In this document: positions 1-7,674 of the stretch, piece by piece
How the letters are laid out: the number at the start of each line of letters is the position of its first letter
Numbering within the stretch: the stretch's first letter is position 1
NCBI GenBank assembly: GCA_039923455.1
Contig: JBDTCS010000024.1
Coordinates: 1-11,896 of the forward strand
Length of the DNA stretch: 11,896 nucleotides
Reading direction: 5' to 3'
From: JBDTCS01 sp039923455
Lineage (GTDB): Bacteria; Bacteroidota; Ignavibacteria; Palsa-1295
Program-made: the position numbers and the translations under genes
The notes under the pieces: model-generated
Databases searched by the model: none
Told to the model about the DNA's origin: nothing
The model's input: the letters and a program-made list of their open reading frames with translations, nothing else

Positions 1-413
1 CGATCGGTGCTGTGCTGATTCCGGGTGCGAAGGCTCCGCATCTTGTCACCAAAGATATGTTGAAGGACATGAAGGAAGGATCGGTCGTCGTTGACGTATC
101 GGTCGATCAAGGTGGATGTATTGAGACGTGCAAGCCTACAACACATGAAAGTCCGACTTACGTTGTCGAAGGTGTCGTGCACTATTGCGTTGCAAATATG
201 CCGGGTGCTGTTCCAATGACCTCGACAATCGCGCTTACAAATGCGACGCTTCCATACGCAGTGCAACTTGCGAATGAAGGTTACGAAAAGGCGATTCACA
301 ATAGTCGTGAGCTTCGTGCCGGCCTTAACATTATTGATGGTGCGATTACTTATCGTGGTGTAGCGGATGCCTTCGATATGAAGTATGTCGATTCGACAGA
401 GTTTATTAAGTAA
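1..413 (+). CDS. ald: Alanine dehydrogenase, C-terminal part (5' end cut by window)
   Basis: The reading frame is open from base 3 at the window edge to TAA at 411-413, giving about 136 residues. Alanine dehydrogenase reversibly deaminates L-alanine to pyruvate and ammonia with NAD+ and works as a cytoplasmic hexamer. Family signatures are visible in order: VLIPGAKAPHLV in the NAD-binding domain, VVVDVSVDQGGCIET containing the catalytic Asp (VDQGG), and HYCVANMPGAVPMTSTIAL containing the conserved Asn that contacts the nicotinamide side. The tail, ending in EFIK, is of normal length, so only the N-terminal two thirds is missing. The closely related transhydrogenase alpha subunit is less likely because the VANMPGAVP segment and the short tail are typical of Ald. 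The next gene, nuoG, starts 63 bases downstream with no terminator between them, so the two may be co-transcribed. Identification is firm; the missing start is outside the window. Confidence 0.93.
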   Translation, partial: IGAVLIPGAKAPHLVTKDMLKDMKEGSVVVDVSVDQGGCIETCKPTTHESPTYVVEGVVHYCVANMPGAVPMTSTIALTNATLPYAVQLANEGYEKAIHNSRELRAGLNIIDGAITYRGVADAFDMKYVDSTEFIK

Positions 414-476
414 ACAAAAGTTCATTACATAAACTGTTGACAGTGTTGATTTGCATGCGGTCTTGAAGAGAAGAGA

Positions 477-2228
477 ATGCCAAAAGTAACGATCGACGGA
501 AAAGAGTACGAAGCGGCCGCCGGACAGACGATCATTCAGGTCGCACTGGCGCATGGAGTGGAGATCCCGCATTTTTGCTGGCACCCTGCGCTAAGTGTTG
601 CGGGTAATTGCCGGATGTGCTTGGTCGAGATTGAGAAAATGCCGAAGCTCGCGATCGCATGTGCTACTCCGATCGCGGATGGAATGGTCGTCAAGACGAC
701 ATCACCGAATGCTACGAAAGGCAGAGAAGATGTGATGGAGTTTCTGCTCATCAATCATCCGCTCGATTGTCCGATCTGCGATGAGGCGGGGCAGTGCAAG
801 CTTCAGGATTATGAATTCGAACATTCCAGAGGTGAATCGAGATTTGTCGAAGAAAAAGTGCACAAAGATAAACGGGTGCCGTTTGGTCCGAATGTCTTGT
901 TCGATGCCGAGCGTTGCATTTCGTGTTCGCGATGCATTCGATTCTCGACTGAGATTGCGCATCAGCCTGTGCTAACGTTTGTCGATCGAGGTGATCATGT
1001 TACGATCGAAGCAACGCCGTACGAAGGGTTGAATAATATCAATTCAATGAACGTGATCGACATTTGTCCTGTAGGTGCGCTCACAAGTAGGGATTTTCGG
1101 TTTAAGTCGCGCGTGTGGGATATGTCGTTTACCGATTCTGTTTGCCCTGGCTGCTCGCGTGGTTGCGATATACGTGTAGGGGTTCGCAATAACGAAATTC
1201 TCCGACTCGAACCACGACCAAATCCGAATGTCAACGATTTTTGGATGTGCGATCATGGTCGGTTGAACGCGTATCCCGAAGTGAATGCAGCGAATCGGAT
1301 AAGTGGTCCGAAGTTGCGCACCGCCGGAGCACTCGCAACAACTACCTGGGAGATTGCGGAAAAAACTATCGCAGACAAACTGCGCAGCTTCAAGCCAGAG
1401 GAAGTGCTCTTCATTGCTTCCGGTGTAGTACCTCTCGAGGATAATTATTTGTTTGCGAAGCTCGCAAAGTCAAAGTTTGGCGCCAAAACAGTTCAATATG
1501 TATCCCAATTCGAAGGTGTCGATGATAGATTGTTGCTTCGTGCTGATCGTTCAGCAAATTCTGCCGGTCTAGCATTATTAGGAATCGAGCCTATAACACT
1601 AGCGGCACTTGCGAATCAGATCGCAAGCAAGAATATCAAAGCTGTCTATGCGCTTGAGGGAGTGGACATTCTTGCTGATGATGCCGTAAGGCAAGCCTTT
1701 GGTAAGGTTGCGTTCTTTGCGTGTCATGCAACGAATGAAAACCAAAGCACGCTTCGAGCCGATGTAGTTTTAGCCGCGGCTACATGGGCTGAACGTGAGG
1801 GAGTACTTGTGAACTTCACAGGTTGGGTACAAAAATTGCGACCGGCGGTTGCGACATCGTACATGGTTCGTGGACGTGATCATTTACAGCTATCGAGACT
1901 TGATCGCTTTGGTGCACTCAATGATACCTGGGCACGATCGAATAAGAGGGATGCGATCGAATCGTGGCGTAGCATTCGTGGAGTCGCGGCCGTCCTTGGA
2001 TTGCAGGTTGACTATTTGCACACGGAAGATTTGTTCGAAGAGATCGCGTCGAGCGTACCGCAATTCAAGGGAATGGATTACGATACTCTTGGGGATCAAG
2101 GTCTGCCGACCGTCGGGCGCAACGGTGAGGAGCACGGGTCCATAAAGCCTGCACTTTATCATGAAGTGGCTCAAGAAGCGCAAGATCGATCAGAGCGCTT
2201 TGCTATCGCGATACCTGAAATTGCTTGA
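477..2228 (+). CDS. nuoG: NADH-quinone oxidoreductase subunit G (NuoG), short form
   Basis: This is the iron-sulfur electron-wire subunit of the complex I peripheral arm, carrying electrons from NuoF (NADH) towards NuoI. At 583 aa it is much shorter than the E. coli (about 900) or Thermus (about 780) proteins. The loss is in the C-terminal molybdopterin-like part. The N-terminal 2Fe-2S ferredoxin fold shows C34, C45, C48 and C62. The His-Cys 4Fe-4S site shows H94, C98, C101 and C107. A second 4Fe-4S site shows C147, C150, C153 and C197. The MopB-type 4Fe-4S domain starts at CPGCSRGC with C223, C226, C230 and C258, matching the N7 cluster that many NuoG proteins have lost. ATG at 477 gives the classic MPKVTIDGKEYEA start, preceded by a weak purine stretch (gaagagaagaga). 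nuoH follows after 59 bases. The C-terminal region beyond about residue 270 is degenerate and carries no visible molybdenum-enzyme active site, as is normal for NuoG. Confidence 0.97.
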   Translation: MPKVTIDGKEYEAAAGQTIIQVALAHGVEIPHFCWHPALSVAGNCRMCLVEIEKMPKLAIACATPIADGMVVKTTSPNATKGREDVMEFLLINHPLDCPICDEAGQCKLQDYEFEHSRGESRFVEEKVHKDKRVPFGPNVLFDAERCISCSRCIRFSTEIAHQPVLTFVDRGDHVTIEATPYEGLNNINSMNVIDICPVGALTSRDFRFKSRVWDMSFTDSVCPGCSRGCDIRVGVRNNEILRLEPRPNPNVNDFWMCDHGRLNAYPEVNAANRISGPKLRTAGALATTTWEIAEKTIADKLRSFKPEEVLFIASGVVPLEDNYLFAKLAKSKFGAKTVQYVSQFEGVDDRLLLRADRSANSAGLALLGIEPITLAALANQIASKNIKAVYALEGVDILADDAVRQAFGKVAFFACHATNENQSTLRADVVLAAATWAEREGVLVNFTGWVQKLRPAVATSYMVRGRDHLQLSRLDRFGALNDTWARSNKRDAIESWRSIRGVAAVLGLQVDYLHTEDLFEEIASSVPQFKGMDYDTLGDQGLPTVGRNGEEHGSIKPALYHEVAQEAQDRSERFAIAIPEIA

Positions 2229-2287
2229 CGGATAAACAGCATAACAGAAGTTTCCAAACACACTACCCGTAATTACCGAAAGACGAA

Positions 2288-3307
2288 ATGATCCTGGAAG
2301 CATTGATCAAGATAGTCGTTGTGCTCGGAGTGGTACTGACAACGGTATCCTACTTGGTGCTGCTGGAGCGCTGGGTTAGTGCGTGGGTGCAAGATCGTAT
2401 CGGTCCGAATCGCGTGGGGCCATTCGGACTCTTGCAGCCGCTTGCTGATATTCTAAAGTTGCTTCTCAAAGAAGATATCGAGCCGCTCTCTGCGCAAAAA
2501 TGGTTTCACTGGGTTGCCCCGATCATTTCGATCACCGTTGCATTTAGCGTGCTTGCGGTAATTCCATTTGGTCACACACTCACGATCGGCGATAATATTA
2601 TCCCGCTCGTGATCGCGGGCAACATCAACGTTGGTGTGCTTTATATTATTGCGATGACCTCGCTCGGTGTCTACGGTATCACACTTGCGGGATGGTCGAG
2701 TGGATCGAAGTATTCGCTGCTTGGTGGATTGCGTTCGAGTGCGCAGATGATAAGCTATGAACTTACGCTTGGGCTTGGACTGCTTTCTGTCATCATGCTC
2801 AGTGGGACGCTTGACTTGAACGGAATTATACATTCACAAGCCAGTGGTGGATGGAATATTTTCCGTGCCCCGATTGGGTTTTTGCTTTTTATTGTTTCGT
2901 CGTTCGCGGAGACAAATCGCTTACCGTTCGATCTCCCGGAAGCCGAGCCTGAACTTGTCGGGGGCTATCATACCGAGTACAGCTCGATGAAGTTTGCGCT
3001 CTTCTTTTTATCGGAGTATGCAAACATGATCACCGCGAGTGCGGTGATGACGGTACTCTTTTTGGGTGGCTGGCATGTGCCGTTCATCGAACAGGCTGGA
3101 CTGAGTTCCCTCCTGGTGACGATCATTGGAGTAGCGGCATTCGCATTGAAGACCGTTGCATTTTTGTTCTTCTTTATTTGGGTGCGCTGGTCGATCCCGC
3201 GTTTCCGATACGATCAGTTGATGAATCTCGGTTGGAAGGTTTTACTTCCGCTCGGCATACTCAACATTGTGCTGACAGCACTCGAGAAAGTATACATTGT
3301 GCATTGA
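2288..3307 (+). CDS. nuoH: NADH-quinone oxidoreductase subunit H (NuoH)
   Basis: NuoH is the membrane subunit of complex I that joins the peripheral arm to the proton-pumping arm and forms much of the quinone chamber. At 339 aa it has the family's usual length. The protein shows about eight hydrophobic helices, near residues 4-26, 73-93, 114-135, 155-176, 190-208, 235-257, 276-298 and 316-333. Signature loops are intact: ERWVSAWVQDRIGPNRVGP (about 27-45), with GLLQPLADILKLLLKED after it, and the acidic quinone-site loop FAETNRLPFDLPEAEPELVG (206-225) followed by GYHTEYSSMKFALFFLSEY. ATG at 2288 is the only sensible start; upstream is A-rich without a clear Shine-Dalgarno. It sits between nuoG (59-base gap) and nuoI (63-base gap), in the usual G-H-I order. 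Nothing looks damaged. Confidence 0.98.
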   Translation: MILEALIKIVVVLGVVLTTVSYLVLLERWVSAWVQDRIGPNRVGPFGLLQPLADILKLLLKEDIEPLSAQKWFHWVAPIISITVAFSVLAVIPFGHTLTIGDNIIPLVIAGNINVGVLYIIAMTSLGVYGITLAGWSSGSKYSLLGGLRSSAQMISYELTLGLGLLSVIMLSGTLDLNGIIHSQASGGWNIFRAPIGFLLFIVSSFAETNRLPFDLPEAEPELVGGYHTEYSSMKFALFFLSEYANMITASAVMTVLFLGGWHVPFIEQAGLSSLLVTIIGVAAFALKTVAFLFFFIWVRWSIPRFRYDQLMNLGWKVLLPLGILNIVLTALEKVYIVH

Positions 3308-3370
3308 GTTACCACTTCGTTATGCGGCATTTGATTATAGCGACATCAGAACTTTAGCAATCGAGAATAC

Positions 3371-3886
3371 ATGGAGCAGCAGTCGAGATACAACACGCAC
3401 AAATCCACGCGGAAGCTTACCTTTTGGGAGAAGCTTTATCTGCCGGAGATTGTTCGCGGCTTGTACACCACATTCAAACATATCTTTCGACCGAAGTTCA
3501 CACGCCAATATCCGGAAGAGCGTTGGGATGCGCCCGATGCATTTCGTGGAAGGCCGGTACTCGTGATGGAAGATAACGGAGTCGAACGTTGCGTTGCGTG
3601 CGGACTTTGCGCGCGGGTCTGTCCACCACTGGCGATCGAAGTGCAGGCGAGTGAGACCGATTTGCTCAAGGAGCGCTACCCGGTAAAGTTTGAGATTAAT
3701 ATGTTGCGTTGCATCTTTTGCGGATTTTGCGAGGAGGTTTGTCCGGAGGAAGCGATCATCATGAGCAAGGATTACGAGCTCGTGTTTCGCAATCCTCAAG
3801 ATGCCCTTTACGGCAAAGATAAATTGCTCACGCCGAAAGCCCAGCTTAAAGGCAGGCTGGAGTTTCTTCGCAAGATGCGTAACTAA
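3371..3886 (+). CDS. nuoI: NADH-quinone oxidoreductase subunit I (NuoI)
   Basis: NuoI carries clusters N6a and N6b and hands electrons to N2 in NuoB next to the quinone site. The 171-aa protein has two ferredoxin-type 4Fe-4S motifs: CVACGLCARVCP (C74, C77, C80, C84) and CIFCGFCEEVCP (C114, C117, C120, C124). All eight ligands are present, and each motif is followed by the usual PxxAI segment. The region around 19-60 (LYLPEIVRGLYTTFKHIF, then FTRQYPEE) matches the amphipathic segment by which NuoI docks to the membrane arm. The tail from about 135 (YELVFRNPQDALYGKDKLL) is typical of the family. ATG at 3371 is chosen because it gives a normal N-terminus. It is the last nuo gene here: an intrinsic terminator begins 20 bases after the stop codon, so nuoJ-N must lie elsewhere. 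Confidence 0.97.
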   Translation: MEQQSRYNTHKSTRKLTFWEKLYLPEIVRGLYTTFKHIFRPKFTRQYPEERWDAPDAFRGRPVLVMEDNGVERCVACGLCARVCPPLAIEVQASETDLLKERYPVKFEINMLRCIFCGFCEEVCPEEAIIMSKDYELVFRNPQDALYGKDKLLTPKAQLKGRLEFLRKMRN

Positions 3887-3905
3887 AGTGTCTCTTGTTG
3901 AACTG

Positions 3906-3932
3906 AAAAGCCCGCTACTGTTGCGGGCTTTT
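3906..3932 (+). terminator. Intrinsic terminator after nuoI
   Basis: A perfect 10-base inverted repeat, AAAAGCCCGC (3906-3915) and GCGGGCTTTT (3923-3932), encloses the 7-base loop TACTGTT. The GC-rich core next to a T run is the textbook form of a Rho-independent terminator. It ends the ald/nuoGHI transcript. The flanking A run means it could also work on the minus strand, although no minus-strand gene is seen that would need it. Confidence 0.9.
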
Positions 3933-3940
3933 CGTCTATT

Positions 3941-3974
3941 GGAATCGACTAGTGGGAATTGACTGATCGGAATG
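3941..3974 (+). repeat. 14-base tandem repeat running into a start codon
   Basis: Two imperfect 14-base units stand head to tail: GGAATCGACTAGTG (3941-3954) and GGAATTGACTGATC (3955-3968). A third, partial unit, GGAATG (3969-3974), contains the ATG of the next gene. The two full units match at about ten of 14 positions. This fills nearly all of the space between the nuoI terminator and the secreted-protein gene, which must also hold that gene's promoter or leader. Whether it is an operator, a translation-control element or chance cannot be told from one copy. Confidence 0.5.
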
Positions 3975-5864
3975 TTTCGAGTACTGATTTCTTGTGGAAT
4001 GCTTGCCCTACTTATGCTCGCGCCGATCTTCGGGGTGCGGGTAGCGTTCGCTTCCGGTGAGATATTCACAGTGCGCGGACCGGAAGAGGTTTCGGAAGGC
4101 GATGATGTCGGTATCGTTGTGACGGCAAGTGCTCGTGAAAAAATGTATGACCGTAGCGTGGTGATCGAGTTTCCGGAAACGTGGAAGATCAAACGCATGT
4201 ATGCCGTCGAAGCGGGAAGTGAGACTATGTCGGGGTTGGTGGTCACCTCGATGATAACAGGCATGTTCACGCATGAGGCCGGACGTAAGGTTGTTGCACT
4301 CTCCGACACCATTCCTGAACCAAATGAATACGCACAGGGGATCGCCTACTTCATCGTGTTTGGAACATCGGTACCGGCATTGCCAACGACAATGGTACGA
4401 GCTGCGCTTGTCGAACGTATCAATCCCTCGACACCTCCCGAACGAGATAAGAAGACTAAAAAGCTTAAGCCGTGGAACACCAATTGGAAAATGTCTTTTC
4501 CGTTTCATGATGAGTTTAGTTTTGCCGGTATCACAGGTAAGCGTATTGTGCTGACGATACATGGTATCAAAGGTTGGAAGAACGCTCGCGCGCTCACACT
4601 GGAAGGGAGTAAATATGCCGATGCTGTCCTTGCGACTCGCAAAGAAAATATTGTTGAGTTTTTTTCGAATGCATTTTCGATTGAGTGTTGGTTTAAAGCG
4701 CTCGGTGGTAGGCAACCAATACTTTCGCTTGCTGACGGCGTGCGAACACAAGCGGAGTTGGGCTTGAATGCGATGGGCGAGTTGCGATTTATATTACCCA
4801 ACTCGAATGAACCGGATAAACCTATCTTTGCGACGCGAGCGATCTATGACGATGGGGCCTGGCATCACATTGCTATTTCGCTTGATAGCAATGCCTCGTT
4901 TCGTGTATTTCTGGATGGACAGATCTTTGCGACCACCGAATGTCCGCGTGAGCCGTTGAAAGCAATCGAGCACATCACGCTTGGTGCAAATGATAGATTG
5001 ATATCACTGGCAATCGACGAATTGCGCTTCAAGACGATAGCCTATAAGCAAGTGAGTGATTTCTCCGGCTCGATCGCTTCGGTTGAACGTGATACAGCCC
5101 CAAATCTTTTCGCGCTCTTTCATTTTAACGACCACGCGCAAGTCGCTCACTCCAGCGTTCCGGCATTCGTTGCTTCTATGGACAAACCGGATACGAAGAC
5201 AACCTTGCCAATCCTGTTTCTGCTCGATTCGAATGCGCACATTGAGGAAACATCTTCGCCGGTATTGAACGATCGGGTGATTCTGAACGCAACACTGACT
5301 TCGCCCACGAAAGTGTTGCTATCGTGGCGAACGACGAGTGAGCTCGGAGTCAAGAATTACGTTTTGCAGCGCCGAGTGGGAAGCTTTGGTAATTTTGAAA
5401 ATGCACTTACTGCGGAATCCAAGCATGGTTCGAAGGGATTGAAGAAAGGTCAAACAATTGTTTTTCGCAATTTGTATCTTGCCTCCGAAGATCTACCACA
5501 ATCGCGCGGTGATGTTGAACTCTATTACCGCGTTGCTGTAATCGGATACGAGGGTTTACCGGAATATTCGGAGCCGATCAAACTTGAGTATGGTGGCGAC
5601 CGTGACATCTTCATCGAGCAGAACGAACCGAACCCGTTCAACCCGACAACCTCGATCAGTTTTCGAAATGCGAAAGCGCAATCGGTGAAGCTTGCGGTAT
5701 ATGATATTATTGGTCGGGAAGTACTCGTGCTTGTGAATGGAAATGTTAGCGCCGGAAAGCACACCTATATGCTTGACGCAACGAACTGGCCGGGTGGAAT
5801 ATATTTTTATCGTGTCAAAACGGTCAACACGACCGTGACACGTAAAATGGTGCTCGCAAAATGA
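3972..5864 (+). CDS. T9SS-secreted surface protein with LamG-like and Fn3-like domains
   Basis: A 630-aa protein predicted to cross the inner membrane by Sec and the outer membrane by the type IX secretion system. Residues 1-28 form a signal peptide (MFR, a hydrophobic core, then a likely cut after VAFA or AFAS). Residues 30-190 form an unrecognised, probably beta-rich Ig-like domain. Residues about 225-358 resemble a LamG/concanavalin-like lectin fold, with AFSIECWFKA, GAWHHIAISLD and RVFLDGQIF as in the LamG_3 family. Residues about 436-540 resemble fibronectin type III (LLSWRTTSELGVKNYVLQR and VELYYRVAVIGYEG). Residues about 546-630 are a type A sorting domain: IEQNEPNPFNPTTSISF, VKLAVYDIIGREV, GGIYFYRVKT and the basic tail TRKMVLAK. 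No catalytic motif is seen, so binding or adhesion is the likeliest role, by inference. ATG 3972 gives the complete signal peptide. The stop overlaps the fmt start by four bases (ATGA), suggesting coupled translation. Confidence 0.85.
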   Translation: MFRVLISCGMLALLMLAPIFGVRVAFASGEIFTVRGPEEVSEGDDVGIVVTASAREKMYDRSVVIEFPETWKIKRMYAVEAGSETMSGLVVTSMITGMFTHEAGRKVVALSDTIPEPNEYAQGIAYFIVFGTSVPALPTTMVRAALVERINPSTPPERDKKTKKLKPWNTNWKMSFPFHDEFSFAGITGKRIVLTIHGIKGWKNARALTLEGSKYADAVLATRKENIVEFFSNAFSIECWFKALGGRQPILSLADGVRTQAELGLNAMGELRFILPNSNEPDKPIFATRAIYDDGAWHHIAISLDSNASFRVFLDGQIFATTECPREPLKAIEHITLGANDRLISLAIDELRFKTIAYKQVSDFSGSIASVERDTAPNLFALFHFNDHAQVAHSSVPAFVASMDKPDTKTTLPILFLLDSNAHIEETSSPVLNDRVILNATLTSPTKVLLSWRTTSELGVKNYVLQRRVGSFGNFENALTAESKHGSKGLKKGQTIVFRNLYLASEDLPQSRGDVELYYRVAVIGYEGLPEYSEPIKLEYGGDRDIFIEQNEPNPFNPTTSISFRNAKAQSVKLAVYDIIGREVLVLVNGNVSAGKHTYMLDATNWPGGIYFYRVKTVNTTVTRKMVLAK

Positions 5865-6832
5865 GTTCGACAACGATGGAGTCGTCAGTGCTAAAGAAAT
5901 CGTCGGGGTTGAAGGTGGTGTTCTTTGGTACACCAGAATTTGCTGCGCATATTCTTGAGTATCTTATCGCCAATGGCGAAAATATTGTCGCCGCTGTGAC
6001 GATCCCTGATAAACCACAAGGGAGAGGGCTCAAACTCCGTCCATCGGCTGTGAAGCTGGTTGCACTTAGTCACAATATTCCGGTGCTGGAGCCGACTAAA
6101 CTTCGCGATTCGGATTTTATCGAAGCGCTTGCAAAGCTCGATGCCGATTGCTTCTGTGTCGTTGCGTATCGCATTTTGCCTCGCGATGTCTACACGCTTC
6201 CGAAGATAGGTGCGTTTAACATTCACGCGTCGATCCTTCCAAAATATCGTGGGGCTGCTCCGATCAATTGGGCGATCATTCGAGGCGAAACGGAATCTGG
6301 CATCACGACATTCCTCCTCGAAGATAAAGTGGATACTGGGAATGTGCTTTTGAAGGAGTCCGTGCCGATACGTCCGAATGAAACGGCAGGTGAATTGCAC
6401 GACGCGTTGATGCATCTCGGTGCGAAACTCGGGCACGAAACGCTCCTTGGGCTCAGCCTCGGCAACCTTGCTCCAAAGAAGCAACTGGACACTGCCGCCA
6501 CGACTGCGCCCAAGATATTTCCTGCCGATTGCATTATCGACTTTTCAAAACCAGCAATCGAGGTACACAATTTTATTCGTGGCCTTTCTCCACATCCCGG
6601 AGCGATTACAACACTGCACAATGGGGCGAAAGTTAAATTGCTCCGGTCTTTAGTTACCCTGGACATTGATAGAACGCTTGCAGTAGGAGAGTACTACGTG
6701 ACACCTGAAGGTAAGCGGCTGCTAGTAGGAACCGGCAATGGAATCGTCGAGATACTTGCGTTACAGCGGGAAGGAAAAAGCGCGATGAAGGTTGCGGAGT
6801 TCTTACGGGGCGGAAGAGCGTTATTTGATTAG
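5861..6832 (+). CDS. fmt: Methionyl-tRNA formyltransferase
   Basis: Fmt transfers the formyl group of 10-formyl-tetrahydrofolate to Met-tRNA(fMet), making the initiator tRNA of bacterial translation. The 323-aa length is normal. The N-terminal Rossmann-type catalytic domain opens with LKVVFFGTPEFA (17-28), then IPDKPQGRGLKLRPSAVK (48-65), where the loop that contacts tRNA lies. The active-site segment is FNIHASILPKYRGAAPINWA, with the catalytic N120, H122 and D158 (in DKVDTG). The smaller C-terminal barrel shows FSKPAIEVHNFIRGLSPHPGA and ends in AEFLRGGRALFD. The start at 5861 overlaps the upstream stop. An in-frame ATG at 5876 is an equally possible start, since the first 16 residues are not conserved. 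The usual partner def (peptide deformylase) is not adjacent; a secreted-protein gene lies upstream instead. Confidence 0.97.
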   Translation: MSSTTMESSVLKKSSGLKVVFFGTPEFAAHILEYLIANGENIVAAVTIPDKPQGRGLKLRPSAVKLVALSHNIPVLEPTKLRDSDFIEALAKLDADCFCVVAYRILPRDVYTLPKIGAFNIHASILPKYRGAAPINWAIIRGETESGITTFLLEDKVDTGNVLLKESVPIRPNETAGELHDALMHLGAKLGHETLLGLSLGNLAPKKQLDTAATTAPKIFPADCIIDFSKPAIEVHNFIRGLSPHPGAITTLHNGAKVKLLRSLVTLDIDRTLAVGEYYVTPEGKRLLVGTGNGIVEILALQREGKSAMKVAEFLRGGRALFD

Positions 6833-6851
6833 AAGTAATTCAACCGAAACA

Positions 6852-7664
6852 ATGCTGCCGCCATTACGAGACTATCCATTTGCCTTAAGACCGATGATCG
6901 CTGCACACCGTGGTGCAACGGCAGGCGGCTTGATGGAGAATGGACTCGAAGCGATTGAGGCAGCGCTCCTCTCCGGAGCCGAGATGATCGAGATCGACGT
7001 GCAGTGGACGCTCGATGAAATATTCGTTTGCTATCATGACGAGTCGGTCGAGAATGTTGCGGGAAAGAAGCGACTGATTCACGCAACAAACGCCGTAGAG
7101 CTTCTTGCGATCGAGCACGATGGACACGCCGCAGTGACACGTCTTGCCGATATTGTTGCGCTCGCAAAGGGGAGAGCATATCTCAATCTCGAGATCAAAG
7201 AATATTCTGCTCGTAATCCGCAGAGTTTTATGCAAGCTCTTGCCGCGCTCATACGAAGCCAGCAGATGGAGGATCAGGTGCTCTTTTCGTCGTTCCGGAT
7301 CGAGTATGTTCGCGAGGTGCCTTGGAATATTCCGTCGGTGATTATTCATCCTACAGACGCAATGTTTGCATATTTCGCGCAACGAAGTGCAACTCCGATT
7401 ACGGTGGATAAAGGTCTCGAAATGATGCTTCCCTCTGAGGTGATGCGTATATCACAAGCGACGTGCTACGCGTGCCAACTCTCGGAGCTCACACCTGCCG
7501 CGATGGAAGATATTCGCCGACATAATCTTTTTCTCACGATCTATACCATCACCTCGCCAGAGGAATTTCGACAAGCTGCCGCTGCTGGTGCGAAAGCAGT
7601 TGTCTGCGATGACGCAGCCGAGATTGCAATTGTTCGCAATCACATGTTTCCTCCAAAGCGATAA
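6852..7664 (+). CDS. Glycerophosphodiester phosphodiesterase family protein
   Basis: A 270-aa GDPD-type TIM-barrel protein. The family hydrolyses glycerophosphodiesters such as glycerophosphocholine to glycerol 3-phosphate and an alcohol, using a bound divalent metal. Core residues are visible: AHRG (H19, R20), MENG (E29), EMIEIDV with E47 and D49, YHDE (H62), and LNLEIK (E114, K116). The C-terminal TITSPEEFRQAAAAGAKAVVCDD matches the closing strand-helix, although the usual DGI.TD(R/K)P motif is weakened to KAVVCDD. No signal peptide or membrane segment is seen, so it is probably cytoplasmic, unlike GlpQ. An in-frame ATG at 6792 would add 20 residues but overlaps fmt and adds nothing conserved, so ATG 6852 is chosen, 19 bases after fmt. 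The exact substrate is not readable from the sequence; phospholipid turnover is an inference. Confidence 0.85.
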   Translation: MLPPLRDYPFALRPMIAAHRGATAGGLMENGLEAIEAALLSGAEMIEIDVQWTLDEIFVCYHDESVENVAGKKRLIHATNAVELLAIEHDGHAAVTRLADIVALAKGRAYLNLEIKEYSARNPQSFMQALAALIRSQQMEDQVLFSSFRIEYVREVPWNIPSVIIHPTDAMFAYFAQRSATPITVDKGLEMMLPSEVMRISQATCYACQLSELTPAAMEDIRRHNLFLTIYTITSPEEFRQAAAAGAKAVVCDDAAEIAIVRNHMFPPKR

Positions 7665-7674
7665 TTCTGTCCGT

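Noticed and set aside
437..442. TTGACA resembling a sigma-70 -35 box before nuoG
   Set aside because: No matching -10 hexamer follows at 16-18 bases (the bases there read GTCTTG), and this phylum uses different promoter boxes.
433..444. Small palindrome ACTGTTGACAGT between ald and nuoG
   Set aside because: Only five-base arms around two bases and a single copy; too short to call an operator and without a T run to be a terminator.
3335..4312. 325-residue open frame on the minus strand across nuoI, the terminator and the secreted-protein start
   Set aside because: It lies opposite nuoI, whose eight cluster cysteines are intact, and runs across a strong terminator; its own sequence shows no recognisable family, so it is a shadow frame.
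5891..6484. 197-residue open frame on the minus strand inside fmt
   Set aside because: It is antisense to the conserved catalytic domain of fmt, and the basic, Arg-rich product looks like a shadow.
6792..6851. Upstream in-frame ATG extending the GDPD-like protein by 20 residues
   Set aside because: It would overlap fmt by about 40 bases, the added residues match nothing in the family, and ATG 6852 gives a natural N-terminus.
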